Position numbers and translations under genes: made by a program
Source of the DNA: a virus
Length of the DNA stretch: 48,979 nt
Strand: one strand, 5' to 3'
Virus record (IMG/VR): IMGVR_UViG_3300035698_012596
Location: 1 to 48,979 of that record
Part shown: one piece after another, positions 40,708 through 47,530 of the stretch
Layout of the letters: each line of letters begins with the position of its first letter
Numbering within the stretch: position 1 is the first letter of the stretch
Notes under the pieces: generated by a model
Database searches by the model: none
Told to the model about the DNA's origin: nothing
The model's input: only the letters and a program-made list of their open reading frames with translations

Positions 40708-40828
40708 TTTTTTCTTTTGGCATTGAGACGAATACGGTGATGAAACCGTCATCCTCAATTTCCTTATTTGATGGCTGAAAACCAACAATCTTTTTTACTT
40801 TATCGTTCTTTTTGGTTGTTTTATTCAT
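40694..40828 (-). CDS. Small hypothetical protein upstream of NADAR gene
   Basis: 44 aa: starts MNKTTKKNDKVKKIVGFQPS, then 'DDGFITVFVSMPKEKND'. AAGGAGATC 5 nt before the ATG is one of the best ribosome sites in the region. Overlaps the NADAR start by 14 bp, so probably translationally coupled. It explains why the NADAR start should be at 40707. Confidence 0.62.
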   Translation of the reverse strand: MNKTTKKNDKVKKIVGFQPSNKEIEDDGFITVFVSMPKEKNDKD

Positions 40829-40843
40829 AACGATCTCCTTCAT

Positions 40844-41107
40844 CTATTTAAGAGTTTCGAAAAGTTCATCAACTGGGTGTTCTTCAAGTATTTTCCAATC
40901 CACGCTATCTTTTTCGCTATACGGGCGAACTGGTTTGTTCTTAATGATTTCACGTAGTTCTATACCTGCAAATTGCATACGGTTCCGGAACACGTCAATT
41001 GTTTCACCATTTGATGATCGCTCAATATACGAAGTAACGGTTTCAGGTCGCGGAGGAAGCTCATTTCCGCTAAAACCATAAACGGTATGTGTAAAAATGC
41101 AAATCAC
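40844..41107 (-). CDS. Hypothetical protein
   Basis: 87 aa from the GTG at 41107, 6 nt after AAGGAG (another GTG lies one codon earlier, too close). 'ICIFTHTVYGFSGNELPPRP' then a helical 'GETIDVFRNRMQFAGIELREII'. Not recognised. First gene of the operon leading to the NADAR gene. Confidence 0.55.
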   Translation of the reverse strand: MICIFTHTVYGFSGNELPPRPETVTSYIERSSNGETIDVFRNRMQFAGIELREIIKNKPVRPYSEKDSVDWKILEEHPVDELFETLK

Positions 41108-41129
41108 CACGTTCTCCTTATTTTGCTAT

Positions 41130-41156
41130 TGTATAACATCATCGCGGTGTCGTCAA
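41130..41156 (-). promoter_or_regulatory. Sigma70-type early promoter
   Basis: TTGACG (41156-41151), 15-bp spacer ending TGT, TATACA (41135-41130). Preceded by AAAGG as at other members of the set. Confidence 0.65.
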
Positions 41157-41175
41157 CCTTTGAATACGTATAAAC

Positions 41176-41463
41176 CTAGACATCGTCAAAGCTCATCTTG
41201 AATAATGCCGCATCTTCTTCTTTGGTAAAAACAAAAGAACGACCATGTTTAATAAGATAATTATCACTAGGGTCGACTCTATGGCATTGATATGTTGACC
41301 ATTCTCCCAAATATGAAATACGAAATTGTTCACGACACCAATCGCTTGCAGATACGCAATCATGATATAACTCAAATACCCATTTCATCCCGCCCATGCC
41401 ATCTGGAACAATAGAGCATCTTCCTTCTGTTGTATTACTACTCCGTCCCATAAAACCTACCAT
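41176..41463 (-). CDS. FKLxW-family small protein
   Basis: 95 aa. 'SASDWCREQFRISYLGEW', 'GRSFVFTKEEDAALFKMSF' (family ending with SF for W). N-terminal 35 residues are Gly/Met-rich. The ATG overlaps the stop of the truncated relative upstream (GGATGGTAG); an internal ATG four codons on is also possible. Confidence 0.63.
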   Translation of the reverse strand: MVGFMGRSSNTTEGRCSIVPDGMGGMKWVFELYHDCVSASDWCREQFRISYLGEWSTYQCHRVDPSDNYLIKHGRSFVFTKEEDAALFKMSFDDV

Positions 41464-41612
41464 CCTCCAATATCTATTAAATTATACAAACACCAATCAT
41501 ATAATATATCTTCATCTTCTCTTGTAAATTCATCAATAGGAGAAAAATGATAATCAAAATGTTCCCAATTTTTAAACCATTTCCGTCCTAAAACAAACGC
41601 ACACTTAGTCAT
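41457..41612 (-). CDS. Truncated FKLxW-family relative
   Basis: 51 aa. 'DILYDWCLYNLIDIGGW' corresponds to the W-C-L-x-N helix of its neighbours, but the frame stops there and the strand plus D-A-x-x-F-K-L-x-W end is absent. 'CAFVLGRKWFKNWEHFDYHFSP' precedes. ATGACTAA overlap with the upstream gene. It may be a remnant or a short functional form. Confidence 0.5.
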   Translation of the reverse strand: MTKCAFVLGRKWFKNWEHFDYHFSPIDEFTREDEDILYDWCLYNLIDIGGW

Positions 41613-41865
41613 TGGCCCATATCAACTTAAATAATGTAGCTTCCTCAGCCAACAAAAATGCATATGTTCGGCCCCCGGAATGATTATCACCGAATTCCCA
41701 GAAAGTCCAACTACCTTCTATGTTTTCTATAATCCAATTCTGTATATTGGTAATATTTCTATTAAGATTGGGGTTATAAATAACAACAGAAATATAACCA
41801 TAATCCATTGGTAATCGCTTACGTCGATCTCCACAAATGGCTCTGATGGAAATATAACGTGTCAT
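41605..41865 (-). CDS. FKLxW-family small protein
   Basis: 86 aa. 'IQNWIIENIEGSWTFWEFGD' and 'YAFLLAEEATLFKLIWAND'. Its ribosome site is formed by the last codons of the upstream paralogue (TGGGGATAAAATG). Basic N-terminus (ICGDRRKRLP). Confidence 0.66.
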   Translation of the reverse strand: MTRYISIRAICGDRRKRLPMDYGYISVVIYNPNLNRNITNIQNWIIENIEGSWTFWEFGDNHSGGRTYAFLLAEEATLFKLIWAND

Positions 41866-41866
41866 T

Positions 41867-42301
41867 TTATCCCCATGCTATAATAAAAGCTAATGCATCG
41901 ACTCTCCGTAGGAAAAACACATTAACTGAAGTCGTTTCTATTGTGTGGTCTGGGTGATAAATCATCCAACCCTTTGGCATGTCTTTGCGACGTCTGTCTG
42001 TACTATCAGGAACATAGTCATTAAGCCACGCAATGACTTCTGGCTTTAGGGTAGTATGATAATCGTAATTTGTGTATTCAATACCATCGATTACTGTGGG
42101 GCGATGAATGGTCGATTCTCGTTTTATTTTTGTAACGCATCGTTGCCATTCGTCAATGCCATGTTGAGAATATTTCCCCAATTCTTCAACTGGGCAATTT
42201 TCAGGAAACATATTTATGGAAACAATATGCCCATAATCATAATGTTTTGTGGGATCAACCAATGGTTTAATAACAAAATAATTTCCCCTGGAATATTCCA
42301 T
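41867..42301 (-). CDS. FKLxW-family protein, extended
   Basis: 144 aa from ATG 42301 (TAATG overlap, GGAA upstream; the longer frame to 42352 is inside the previous gene). About 75 extra N-terminal residues ('YDYGHIVSINMFPENCPVEE') precede 'VIAWLNDYVPDSTDRRRKD' and 'VNVFFLRRVDALAFIIAWG', where F-K-L has become F-I-I. Confidence 0.63.
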   Translation of the reverse strand: MEYSRGNYFVIKPLVDPTKHYDYGHIVSINMFPENCPVEELGKYSQHGIDEWQRCVTKIKRESTIHRPTVIDGIEYTNYDYHTTLKPEVIAWLNDYVPDSTDRRRKDMPKGWMIYHPDHTIETTSVNVFFLRRVDALAFIIAWG

Positions 42302-42576
42302 TAATTGTTTCCTTCCCAACGCAACTTGAAACTTAATGCATCTTCGTAACATTCAAATTCAGCCTGTCGAGAATATGACCAGATTATTCGACCCTTCATT
42401 GTGTGTCGATTTTCCGAAAACCATTCACTTACGCCGTGTTGTTCTTCATCCCAAGTCAAAACGGTATTAATTTCAAAACCATAGGATTCAAGACGTTTCT
42501 GCACTTCTGATCTAGATTCGTCGTCTTGAAAATACTTTATAAATTCATCGACATTATAAGCTGTAATTTCCATCAT
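42301..42576 (-). CDS. FKLxW-family small protein
   Basis: 91 aa. N-terminal helix 'NVDEFIKYFQDDESRSEVQK', then 'VSEWFSENRHTMKGRIIWSY' and 'EFECYEDALSFKLRWEGNN'. All family positions are present. Confidence 0.66.
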   Translation of the reverse strand: MMEITAYNVDEFIKYFQDDESRSEVQKRLESYGFEINTVLTWDEEQHGVSEWFSENRHTMKGRIIWSYSRQAEFECYEDALSFKLRWEGNN

Positions 42577-42591
42577 TAAATCCCAATTTAA

Positions 42592-42807
42592 TTACCACGT
42601 TAATTTGAACAAAATATAATCTTCTTTGAGCTCAAAGAAGATGAGCGGCTTTCCTCTTCTCCAATCATTAATATACCACAATCCGGTTAAATTGTCAATA
42701 CACCATACATAAACATGACAACCAAAAAGTGAGTCGGATCTTCTATAATCATCTATTTCAGTGAAAATTGAGCATTTAAAATATTCATCTGGGCTGGCTA
42801 TGGGCAT
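42592..42807 (-). CDS. FKLxW-family small protein
   Basis: 71 aa, close to the minimal module: 'YVWCIDNLTGLWYINDWRRG' and 'IFFELKEDYILFKLTW', where the protein ends on the motif itself. Confidence 0.66.
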   Translation of the reverse strand: MPIASPDEYFKCSIFTEIDDYRRSDSLFGCHVYVWCIDNLTGLWYINDWRRGKPLIFFELKEDYILFKLTW

Positions 42808-42808
42808 A

Positions 42809-43096
42809 TTAAACCCAAGTCAATTTAGCTAGAGCAGCGTCTTCTTCTGAATAAAAATAAACTGTTATTTTAGTTTCATTATGCCATATATCATGTTCAA
42901 CAAATGCTACTTTATTAGAACAATTCTCTAAACACCAATCTCTAAAATGGGCATATTCTTTGAATTCCTCAGGCTTTCCTCGATATAAAACGACTTCGTA
43001 TTTTATACCACTAAACCATCGAACTTGTTTAATAACGGGGTCTATACTAGAATTCTCGCCTACCTCATAAATTCTAAAATCATCTAAGGAGATCAT
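42809..43096 (-). CDS. FKLxW-family small protein, twin of the next gene
   Basis: 95 aa. 'ISLDDFRIYEVGENSS', 'KQVRWFSGIKYEVVL', 'FRDWCLENCSNKVAFVEHD', 'ITVYFYSEEDAALAKLTWV'. Aligns along its whole length with the gene at 43093-43383, so a recent duplication; both have A-K-L in place of F-K-L. Confidence 0.68.
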   Translation of the reverse strand: MISLDDFRIYEVGENSSIDPVIKQVRWFSGIKYEVVLYRGKPEEFKEYAHFRDWCLENCSNKVAFVEHDIWHNETKITVYFYSEEDAALAKLTWV

Positions 43097-43383
43097 TGAT
43101 TATCCTCCCAAGTTAGTTTAGCCAAAACTGCATCCTCTTTGGAATAGAAAAATACTACAATTTTAATATTACCGTAAGAATCAAAATTGTAGAATACAAC
43201 TTTGTTTGTACAGTTTTCTAAACACCAATCCTTAAATTGAATATGAAAATGAAACTCTCGATCAGCGTTAGCGAGATCAACCCTGTACCCAGTTCCGGTA
43301 ATCCAACGGATTTTCTTTAGTGTTTCTTCTCCATTATCGTGGTTACATTCGTATATATGAAAGTCTTCTTCTTTAATCGTCAT
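43093..43383 (-). CDS. FKLxW-family small protein, twin of the previous gene
   Basis: 96 aa from ATG 43383 (overlap of 11 bp with upstream gene; chosen because MTIKEEDFHIYE aligns with the start of the twin). 'KKIRWITGTGYRVDL', 'FKDWCLENCTNKVVFYNFD', 'IVVFFYSKEDAVLAKLTWE'. Confidence 0.68.
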   Translation of the reverse strand: MTIKEEDFHIYECNHDNGEETLKKIRWITGTGYRVDLANADREFHFHIQFKDWCLENCTNKVVFYNFDSYGNIKIVVFFYSKEDAVLAKLTWEDNQ

Positions 43384-43651
43384 TTGATTCCCATTGTATC
43401 TTAAATAATATTGAATCTTCCTTATTAGCAAATGCGAAAACAGTTACATCTTGTACGCCCATAGCAGCGTAAGATGCCGATGAATCCCATAAATTAAAAT
43501 CACCGGAACAATTTTCTTTGCACCAATTAATAATTTCCTGACATAAATTGCTTCCTGTATCAAAATCAAAAGAACCATGAGCATATTCTAGATGTATATA
43601 GCGTGGATTTCTGTAATATAACAATCCCGTATTAAGTTGATGAAGTTTCAT
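43373..43651 (-). CDS. FKLxW-family small protein
   Basis: 92 aa. 'IINWCKENCSGDFNLWDSSA' and 'VFAFANKEDSILFKIQWE' with an acidic tail. N-terminal strands 'NTGLLYYRNPRYIHLEYAHG'. Confidence 0.66.
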   Translation of the reverse strand: MKLHQLNTGLLYYRNPRYIHLEYAHGSFDFDTGSNLCQEIINWCKENCSGDFNLWDSSASYAAMGVQDVTVFAFANKEDSILFKIQWESNDD

Positions 43652-43655
43652 CTTC

Positions 43656-43859
43656 TTAACCCCACATCATTTTAAATAAACTTGCATCTTCTTCGTTGCG
43701 AAAATAAAAATTACAATCGCAGAATTCGGCTTTACCACGCCATTTCCTAGGTTTATCAACATTCCCTTCTTTACCAAGATTGGTATTGCACCATTGTTTT
43801 GCTTGGGAAAATTTATTCCTATCAAACTCAACGTGGACGACATGATGATATTGTTCCAT
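43656..43859 (-). CDS. FKLxW-family small protein, minimal form
   Basis: 67 aa. 'FSQAKQWCNTNLGKEGNVD' and 'NFYFRNEEDASLFKMMWG'. ATG follows TGGGGATAA of the upstream paralogue by 1 bp, so that W-G-stop serves as its ribosome site. Confidence 0.66.
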   Translation of the reverse strand: MEQYHHVVHVEFDRNKFSQAKQWCNTNLGKEGNVDKPRKWRGKAEFCDCNFYFRNEEDASLFKMMWG

Positions 43860-43860
43860 T

Positions 43861-44127
43861 TTATCCCCACATTATTTTGAACAAAATTGCATCATCTATA
43901 TTGTCGAAAGTATATTTATATATGAAGCCGCTTCGTCCATTTTCATATTCAGATATAGTGTAATTGTTAATGTCATTACAAAATAACCATTTTTTGGCAT
44001 CAAAATAATCAAAGTTCCAGTGATTCTTTTCTTCATTAAAGAAATCATAGATCATAACTTCAAATGATTCTTTAAATAAAAAACGTTTAAAACTACGTAA
44101 ATGGTTCATAAGACGATCAATAAACAT
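43861..44127 (-). CDS. FKLxW-family small protein
   Basis: 88 aa from ATG 44127, again directly after TGGGGATAA. 'DAKKWLFCNDINNYTISEYE' and 'YKYTFDNIDDAILFKIMWG'. Basic N-terminal helix (MNHLRSFKRFLFKES). Confidence 0.66.
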   Translation of the reverse strand: MFIDRLMNHLRSFKRFLFKESFEVMIYDFFNEEKNHWNFDYFDAKKWLFCNDINNYTISEYENGRSGFIYKYTFDNIDDAILFKIMWG

Positions 44128-44128
44128 T

Positions 44129-44398
44129 TTATCCCCATACCATTTTGAACCAAATTGCATCATCTTCTAATTCAAAACCAACTAACCATTGCGGTTGGAA
44201 GATTCGATCTCTCCATAATCCCCGTGCATTTTCAACAAGCCATTCATGACCACCGTTTGTCCAGCTTAAACCGGGAACAACGACTTTGAATTCAGGATTC
44301 CATTTAAGCGTCACCCCTCTTGCAATTTCAGCAGGATGCAAAATCTTAATATCACCAAAGCCTTCCTTTTCTAGATCAATTTCTCTTCGGCATTCCAT
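44129..44398 (-). CDS. FKLxW-family small protein
   Basis: 89 aa from ATG 44398 (GGCGGAG 12 nt upstream; the frame is open to 44443 within the previous gene). 'GHEWLVENARGLWRDRIFQP' and 'LVGFELEDDAIWFKMVWG'. Confidence 0.65.
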   Translation of the reverse strand: MECRREIDLEKEGFGDIKILHPAEIARGVTLKWNPEFKVVVPGLSWTNGGHEWLVENARGLWRDRIFQPQWLVGFELEDDAIWFKMVWG

Positions 44399-44402
44399 GT
44401 TA

Positions 44403-44765
44403 TTAATAATCTCCGCCGAATTGAAGCTTAAACGCAATGGCATCCGATTGTTCAGGAAAATACAAATTATTCAAATCCATAAAAACTTCACTTGAACCAT
44501 TTTCAGGATCATTAAGCCATTCGATAATTTCAGGATCCTCTAAGCGATATTTTGGATAATCTCCGGCGCTTGGGTTCTTAGCTTCTTTTACTTCCATATC
44601 AAGAATACCATGCTTGGTTTCATGAATGAAATCTCCGGAGATTTCATTATCATCATCGACTGCAACCGAGGCGGTAAAAATCAATTGCATGATAGTTGAC
44701 CCTGGCTTTAAGGCAACCGCATAATACTCTTTACCATTAATTGTTTTTGTTTCTATGTTACCCAT
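44403..44765 (-). CDS. FKLxW-family protein, extended
   Basis: 120 aa. The first 75 residues form an added beta-rich part ('KEYYAVALKPGSTIMQLIFT'); then 'PEIIEWLNDPENGSSEVFMD' and 'NLYFPEQSDAIAFKLQFGGDY'. ATG overlaps the upstream stop by 13 bp. Confidence 0.65.
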   Translation of the reverse strand: MGNIETKTINGKEYYAVALKPGSTIMQLIFTASVAVDDDNEISGDFIHETKHGILDMEVKEAKNPSAGDYPKYRLEDPEIIEWLNDPENGSSEVFMDLNNLYFPEQSDAIAFKLQFGGDY

Positions 44766-45076
44766 GTTAATTTAAACTCCACTGCTTCTTCTTGAGATTC
44801 AAAATATATTGATGGACCATTATAACTAAAATGCCCAAGGACATAACGATATTGACAATTATCTCGCAACCATTGGCGGACATCATCCCGCCAATCGTAC
44901 AACATATGGAACATAATCAGATCGCTATCATAGCCAACTTCAACTTCAATCATTCCCTTAACATTGTCTACCGCTTTTTCTCTTTTTGGAACTTCATTCT
45001 TCGTGTACCAGAACAATTGGTTATCGAAGATAAAAAGAAAAAGTTTTTGTATTGACTGTGGTATTGCAAATATCAT
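44753..45076 (-). CDS. FKLxW-family protein, first of the 45-41 kb block
   Basis: 107 aa. Hydrophobic start (IFAIPQSIQKLFLFIF), then 'DVRQWLRDNCQYRYVLGHFS' and 'PSIYFESQEEAVEFKLTWVT'. ATGA overlap with the lipoprotein gene, so coupled to it. Confidence 0.65.
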   Translation of the reverse strand: MIFAIPQSIQKLFLFIFDNQLFWYTKNEVPKREKAVDNVKGMIEVEVGYDSDLIMFHMLYDWRDDVRQWLRDNCQYRYVLGHFSYNGPSIYFESQEEAVEFKLTWVT

Positions 45077-45333
45077 CGAATAAGAAATTTGACTACTTTA
45101 TCACATGGAACAGCAGTAACACCAAGTCCTGATGTACTAAATGATGCAGTCCTTCGACTGGCAATAATACTATAACAAATACCAGTTCTTCCGTCCTTTA
45201 CATAAACAAAATCGTTAGTATCAATATCAATATCGCTTGACGTGTTAACATCACATCCACCAAGCATTGTGCCAATACCCATTAGAAACATGAACATCAG
45301 TGCAGTAGTAACCAAACTTTGAAATTTAACCAT
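45073..45333 (-). CDS. Small lipoprotein
   Basis: 86 aa from ATG 45333 (GGGAG 8 nt upstream). Signal 'MVKFQSLVTTALMFMFLMGI' followed by a lipobox 'MLGGC' (Cys near residue 26), then 'TGICYSIIASRRTASFSTSG' and 'TAVPCDKV' with two Cys likely bonded. Such proteins sit in the cell envelope and in some phages block superinfection or DNA entry; here that role is a guess. Confidence 0.75.
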   Translation of the reverse strand: MVKFQSLVTTALMFMFLMGIGTMLGGCDVNTSSDIDIDTNDFVYVKDGRTGICYSIIASRRTASFSTSGLGVTAVPCDKVVKFLIR

Positions 45334-45338
45334 AACCT

Positions 45339-45695
45339 TTACTCCCATAATTTTCTAAATTGCTTACAAACTTCTTCGGATTTTCCTTCAGACTTGCGTT
45401 CATTTCGACCAAGGGTTTGCATCATCATATTGAAGACCCAAAAGTCGACTTCCCGGATCGCTTGGTCAAGCCACCAATGAAGAAAATCTGAATTATTATA
45501 ATCCCAACAACCATCAAATTGTTCTTGAAATTTATCAAACGTGCTCCACCGTGCATAACCTTCAGCGCCGGCTTTATCGAGCACTTTCTCACCAGACTTG
45601 ATTATCTTCTCCATCAACCCAGTCGAAGATTTGGGCATGACCCGTTTATTAAAGTAGGCCCGATCGGTTGCAGTTGCGTATTCTTTCTTAGCCAT
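45339..45695 (-). CDS. Hypothetical protein
   Basis: 118 aa, helical and Trp-rich ('SDFLHWWLDQAIREVDFWVF', 'EVCKQFRKLWE'). Similar small phage proteins share the pattern C-W-D-Y-x-N-x-D-F-x-x-W-W-L-D-x-A-I, but I know no function. First gene of the operon that carries the main FKLxW block. Confidence 0.6.
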   Translation of the reverse strand: MAKKEYATATDRAYFNKRVMPKSSTGLMEKIIKSGEKVLDKAGAEGYARWSTFDKFQEQFDGCWDYNNSDFLHWWLDQAIREVDFWVFNMMMQTLGRNERKSEGKSEEVCKQFRKLWE

Positions 45696-45726
45696 TGGTG
45701 ATCTCTCTTACTGTTGTTGTGTCACT

Positions 45727-45754
45727 ATTATAACACATAACAAAATGATGTCAA
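45727..45754 (-). promoter_or_regulatory. Sigma70-type early promoter of the main FKLxW operon
   Basis: TTGACA (45754-45749), 16-bp spacer ending TGT, TATAAT (45732-45727): full consensus hexamers with an extended -10. No further promoter of this kind is seen until 41156, so it probably drives all genes from 45695 to 41176. Confidence 0.85.
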
Positions 45755-45757
45755 CTC

Positions 45758-46153
45758 TTAGCGTTTATTGGTTTCTTTGGGATATTTAAGAAGCAACCGT
45801 TGAAGTTCTTCTTTCTCTTTTTTTATTGCCTCGAGCTTCTTTTTCTTTCGAGTCTCGGCGGCAGTTTTCTTAGCTTTCTCCGCTTTCGCAATTCTCTTCT
45901 CAACCTCTTCATCGGTCTCGAGTTGGTACCATGAGAGGAACTGGTTTGACCCCCAATCGCTTTCATACTCCAAAGAAATTAACGCATCATCACCGCATTC
46001 AGCTTTGATAAGTTCGATTGCGTTCATGATATGTTGTACTGTCAAACCATGTTGGATCCCATCCAAAGAATACAACGCTTTCTGGACTTCAACGGGTGCA
46101 TCAGTTAATGACAATTCAACACGCCGTTTTTCCCGGGGATTTTGTTTAGTCAT
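45758..46153 (-). CDS. Hypothetical protein with charged coiled coil
   Basis: 131 aa. The first ~85 residues form a small folded part ('VEVQKALYSLDGIQHGLTVQ', 'NQFLSWYQLETDEEVEKR'); the last 45 are Lys/Glu-rich helix (KAEKAKKTAAETRKKKKLEA). A conserved phage hypothetical of unknown function. Follows the membrane-protein gene by 1 bp. Confidence 0.58.
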   Translation of the reverse strand: MTKQNPREKRRVELSLTDAPVEVQKALYSLDGIQHGLTVQHIMNAIELIKAECGDDALISLEYESDWGSNQFLSWYQLETDEEVEKRIAKAEKAKKTAAETRKKKKLEAIKKEKEELQRLLLKYPKETNKR

Positions 46154-46154
46154 C

Positions 46155-46487
46155 TTAACCGCCGAACCAGGTAAAATATTCAGGATATTTTGCTTGTACT
46201 AGAAGAAGCAAAAACAAAAGACTCATTACTCCACCAATAAATAGAACACCTAGTCCAAGAAATTTAAGACCCTGCAAGTTCCGTTTCAACATGACGGATC
46301 GCCATTCATCTTGGTTGTCGACGACATCGTCACCTTCAAAATGCAAAGCATAATTGGGTGAATCTCGCCCCATTCTATTCATAGAAAAAGTAAACGGGCC
46401 ATTGGTATTCGGATCATTTGTTTGATAATGGTCACTCACGATTGTTGCAATTTGGTTTAGAGACAAAATTAATGAACGTTTAGGCAT
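46155..46487 (-). CDS. Single-pass membrane protein
   Basis: 110 aa. N-terminal soluble part ('SLILSLNQIATIVSDHYQTN', 'GPFTFSMNRMGRD') and a hydrophobic helix near residues 76-97 (FLGLGVLFIGGVMSLLFLLLL) before a short end (KYPEYFTWFGG). First gene of its operon, behind TTGACA...TATACA. Unknown function. Confidence 0.6.
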   Translation of the reverse strand: MPKRSLILSLNQIATIVSDHYQTNDPNTNGPFTFSMNRMGRDSPNYALHFEGDDVVDNQDEWRSVMLKRNLQGLKFLGLGVLFIGGVMSLLFLLLLVQAKYPEYFTWFGG

Positions 46488-46510
46488 GGTTTTATCCTTT
46501 CAAACAATAG

Positions 46511-46537
46511 TGTATAACGATTTTATTGTGTTGTCAA
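46511..46537 (-). promoter_or_regulatory. Sigma70-type early promoter
   Basis: TTGACA (46537-46532), 15-bp spacer, TATACA (46516-46511). The -35 overlaps the last codons of the ligase-like gene. Confidence 0.7.
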
Positions 46538-47490
46538 GTCTTAACTTTAACCCAGTGATTATTTTTTCCAAATTTGTACAAAGAACGCGATTCTTTCACA
46601 ACCGCGTAGCTAAACCCCTGATCTTCCAAATCAGTAAGAGCCTCTTGTAACTTGTTGCTTTCATTAAGAGAAATCTTCTTCTTTGCTAATATTTTTACTT
46701 TACCACCAAACGATTCAAGCAATAATTCATGTAGCCCACAAAGAGCATCATGTCTCTCCATTAATGAATGATTTACGAACCCATCTTTAAATTGCTCAAC
46801 TGGGGCGACGTCAATAACAAACCATGTCTCGCCATCATACATTGTATCTAACACAATGTCAATAGGTAAGGGTTTTAGGAATTCTGCTCCACCATTGATT
46901 TCAATATCAAGATATTTCTTATCCCATACTTTTAGTATATTTTGATTCTTTAACGCAACAATTAGTTGTCGTTTTCCGTCGATAAACGGATCTACGAAAT
47001 ATTCTCCACCAATAAATTGTCCCGCTTCACCAATTTGAAATTTTTGATATCCCAAAGTTGGACATATAAATTTTGTAGCTTGTATATCGTTTTTAGAAAG
47101 ACGATTCATTGCGCGATTGTAAGTTGTAATAGTTATTGTTTGTTCCCAATTCTTAAGAAGTATACGACGATAAAATTCATTCCACATATCAACCGCAGCG
47201 GTATCTACCCACTCAGTGACTTGTGCTTGTAGTTTTCCACCGGTTAGGCTTTTGTTTGATATTAAATTAATGAACCGCTTAAATGATTGCCAGTTAATTC
47301 CATCGTCAGCATCATCTTTTTCTGTAATTAATGCAATAGTGTTAAAATGGTAAAACATATAGGGGTTTAATCCCAATTGCAACCCTTCAAAGAGTTTTCG
47401 CTCTCCTGCTTTCCAAGCTTGTTCAAGTAACTTTTCTTTATCTTTGGCCTTAGAAAGGCTAGATAGTTGTTTAATCCATGTGTAAGTCAT
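46534..47490 (-). CDS. ATP-dependent DNA ligase-like protein, catalytic Lys apparently absent
   Basis: 318 aa. The order resembles T4-type ligases: a helical N-domain ('EQAWKAGERKLFEGLQLGLN', 'NRAMNRLSKNDIQATKFICP'), then 'YFVDPFIDGKRQLIVAL' where K-x-D-G-x-R is expected, 'LPIDIVLDTMYDGETW' like motif III (DGE), and 'FSYAVVKESRSLYKFG' with 'HWVKVKT' like motifs IV-V. The nucleophilic Lys of motif I is Phe. It may be an inactive relative or have another role; the phage also carries LigA. Confidence 0.5.
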   Translation of the reverse strand: MTYTWIKQLSSLSKAKDKEKLLEQAWKAGERKLFEGLQLGLNPYMFYHFNTIALITEKDDADDGINWQSFKRFINLISNKSLTGGKLQAQVTEWVDTAAVDMWNEFYRRILLKNWEQTITITTYNRAMNRLSKNDIQATKFICPTLGYQKFQIGEAGQFIGGEYFVDPFIDGKRQLIVALKNQNILKVWDKKYLDIEINGGAEFLKPLPIDIVLDTMYDGETWFVIDVAPVEQFKDGFVNHSLMERHDALCGLHELLLESFGGKVKILAKKKISLNESNKLQEALTDLEDQGFSYAVVKESRSLYKFGKNNHWVKVKT

Positions 47491-47530
47491 GTTAATATTT
47501 ACACCTTATTAAATCACTATGGTAAAAGTA

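Noticed and set aside
40708-40788. N-terminal extension of the NADAR protein
   Set aside because: It overlaps a 44-aa ORF with AAGGAGATC before its ATG, and the NADAR domain begins right after the ATG at 40707.
32483-45076. CRISPR-like or DNA-level repeat array
   Set aside because: The repeated motif is at protein level in diverged genes; there are no short identical DNA repeats with unique spacers.
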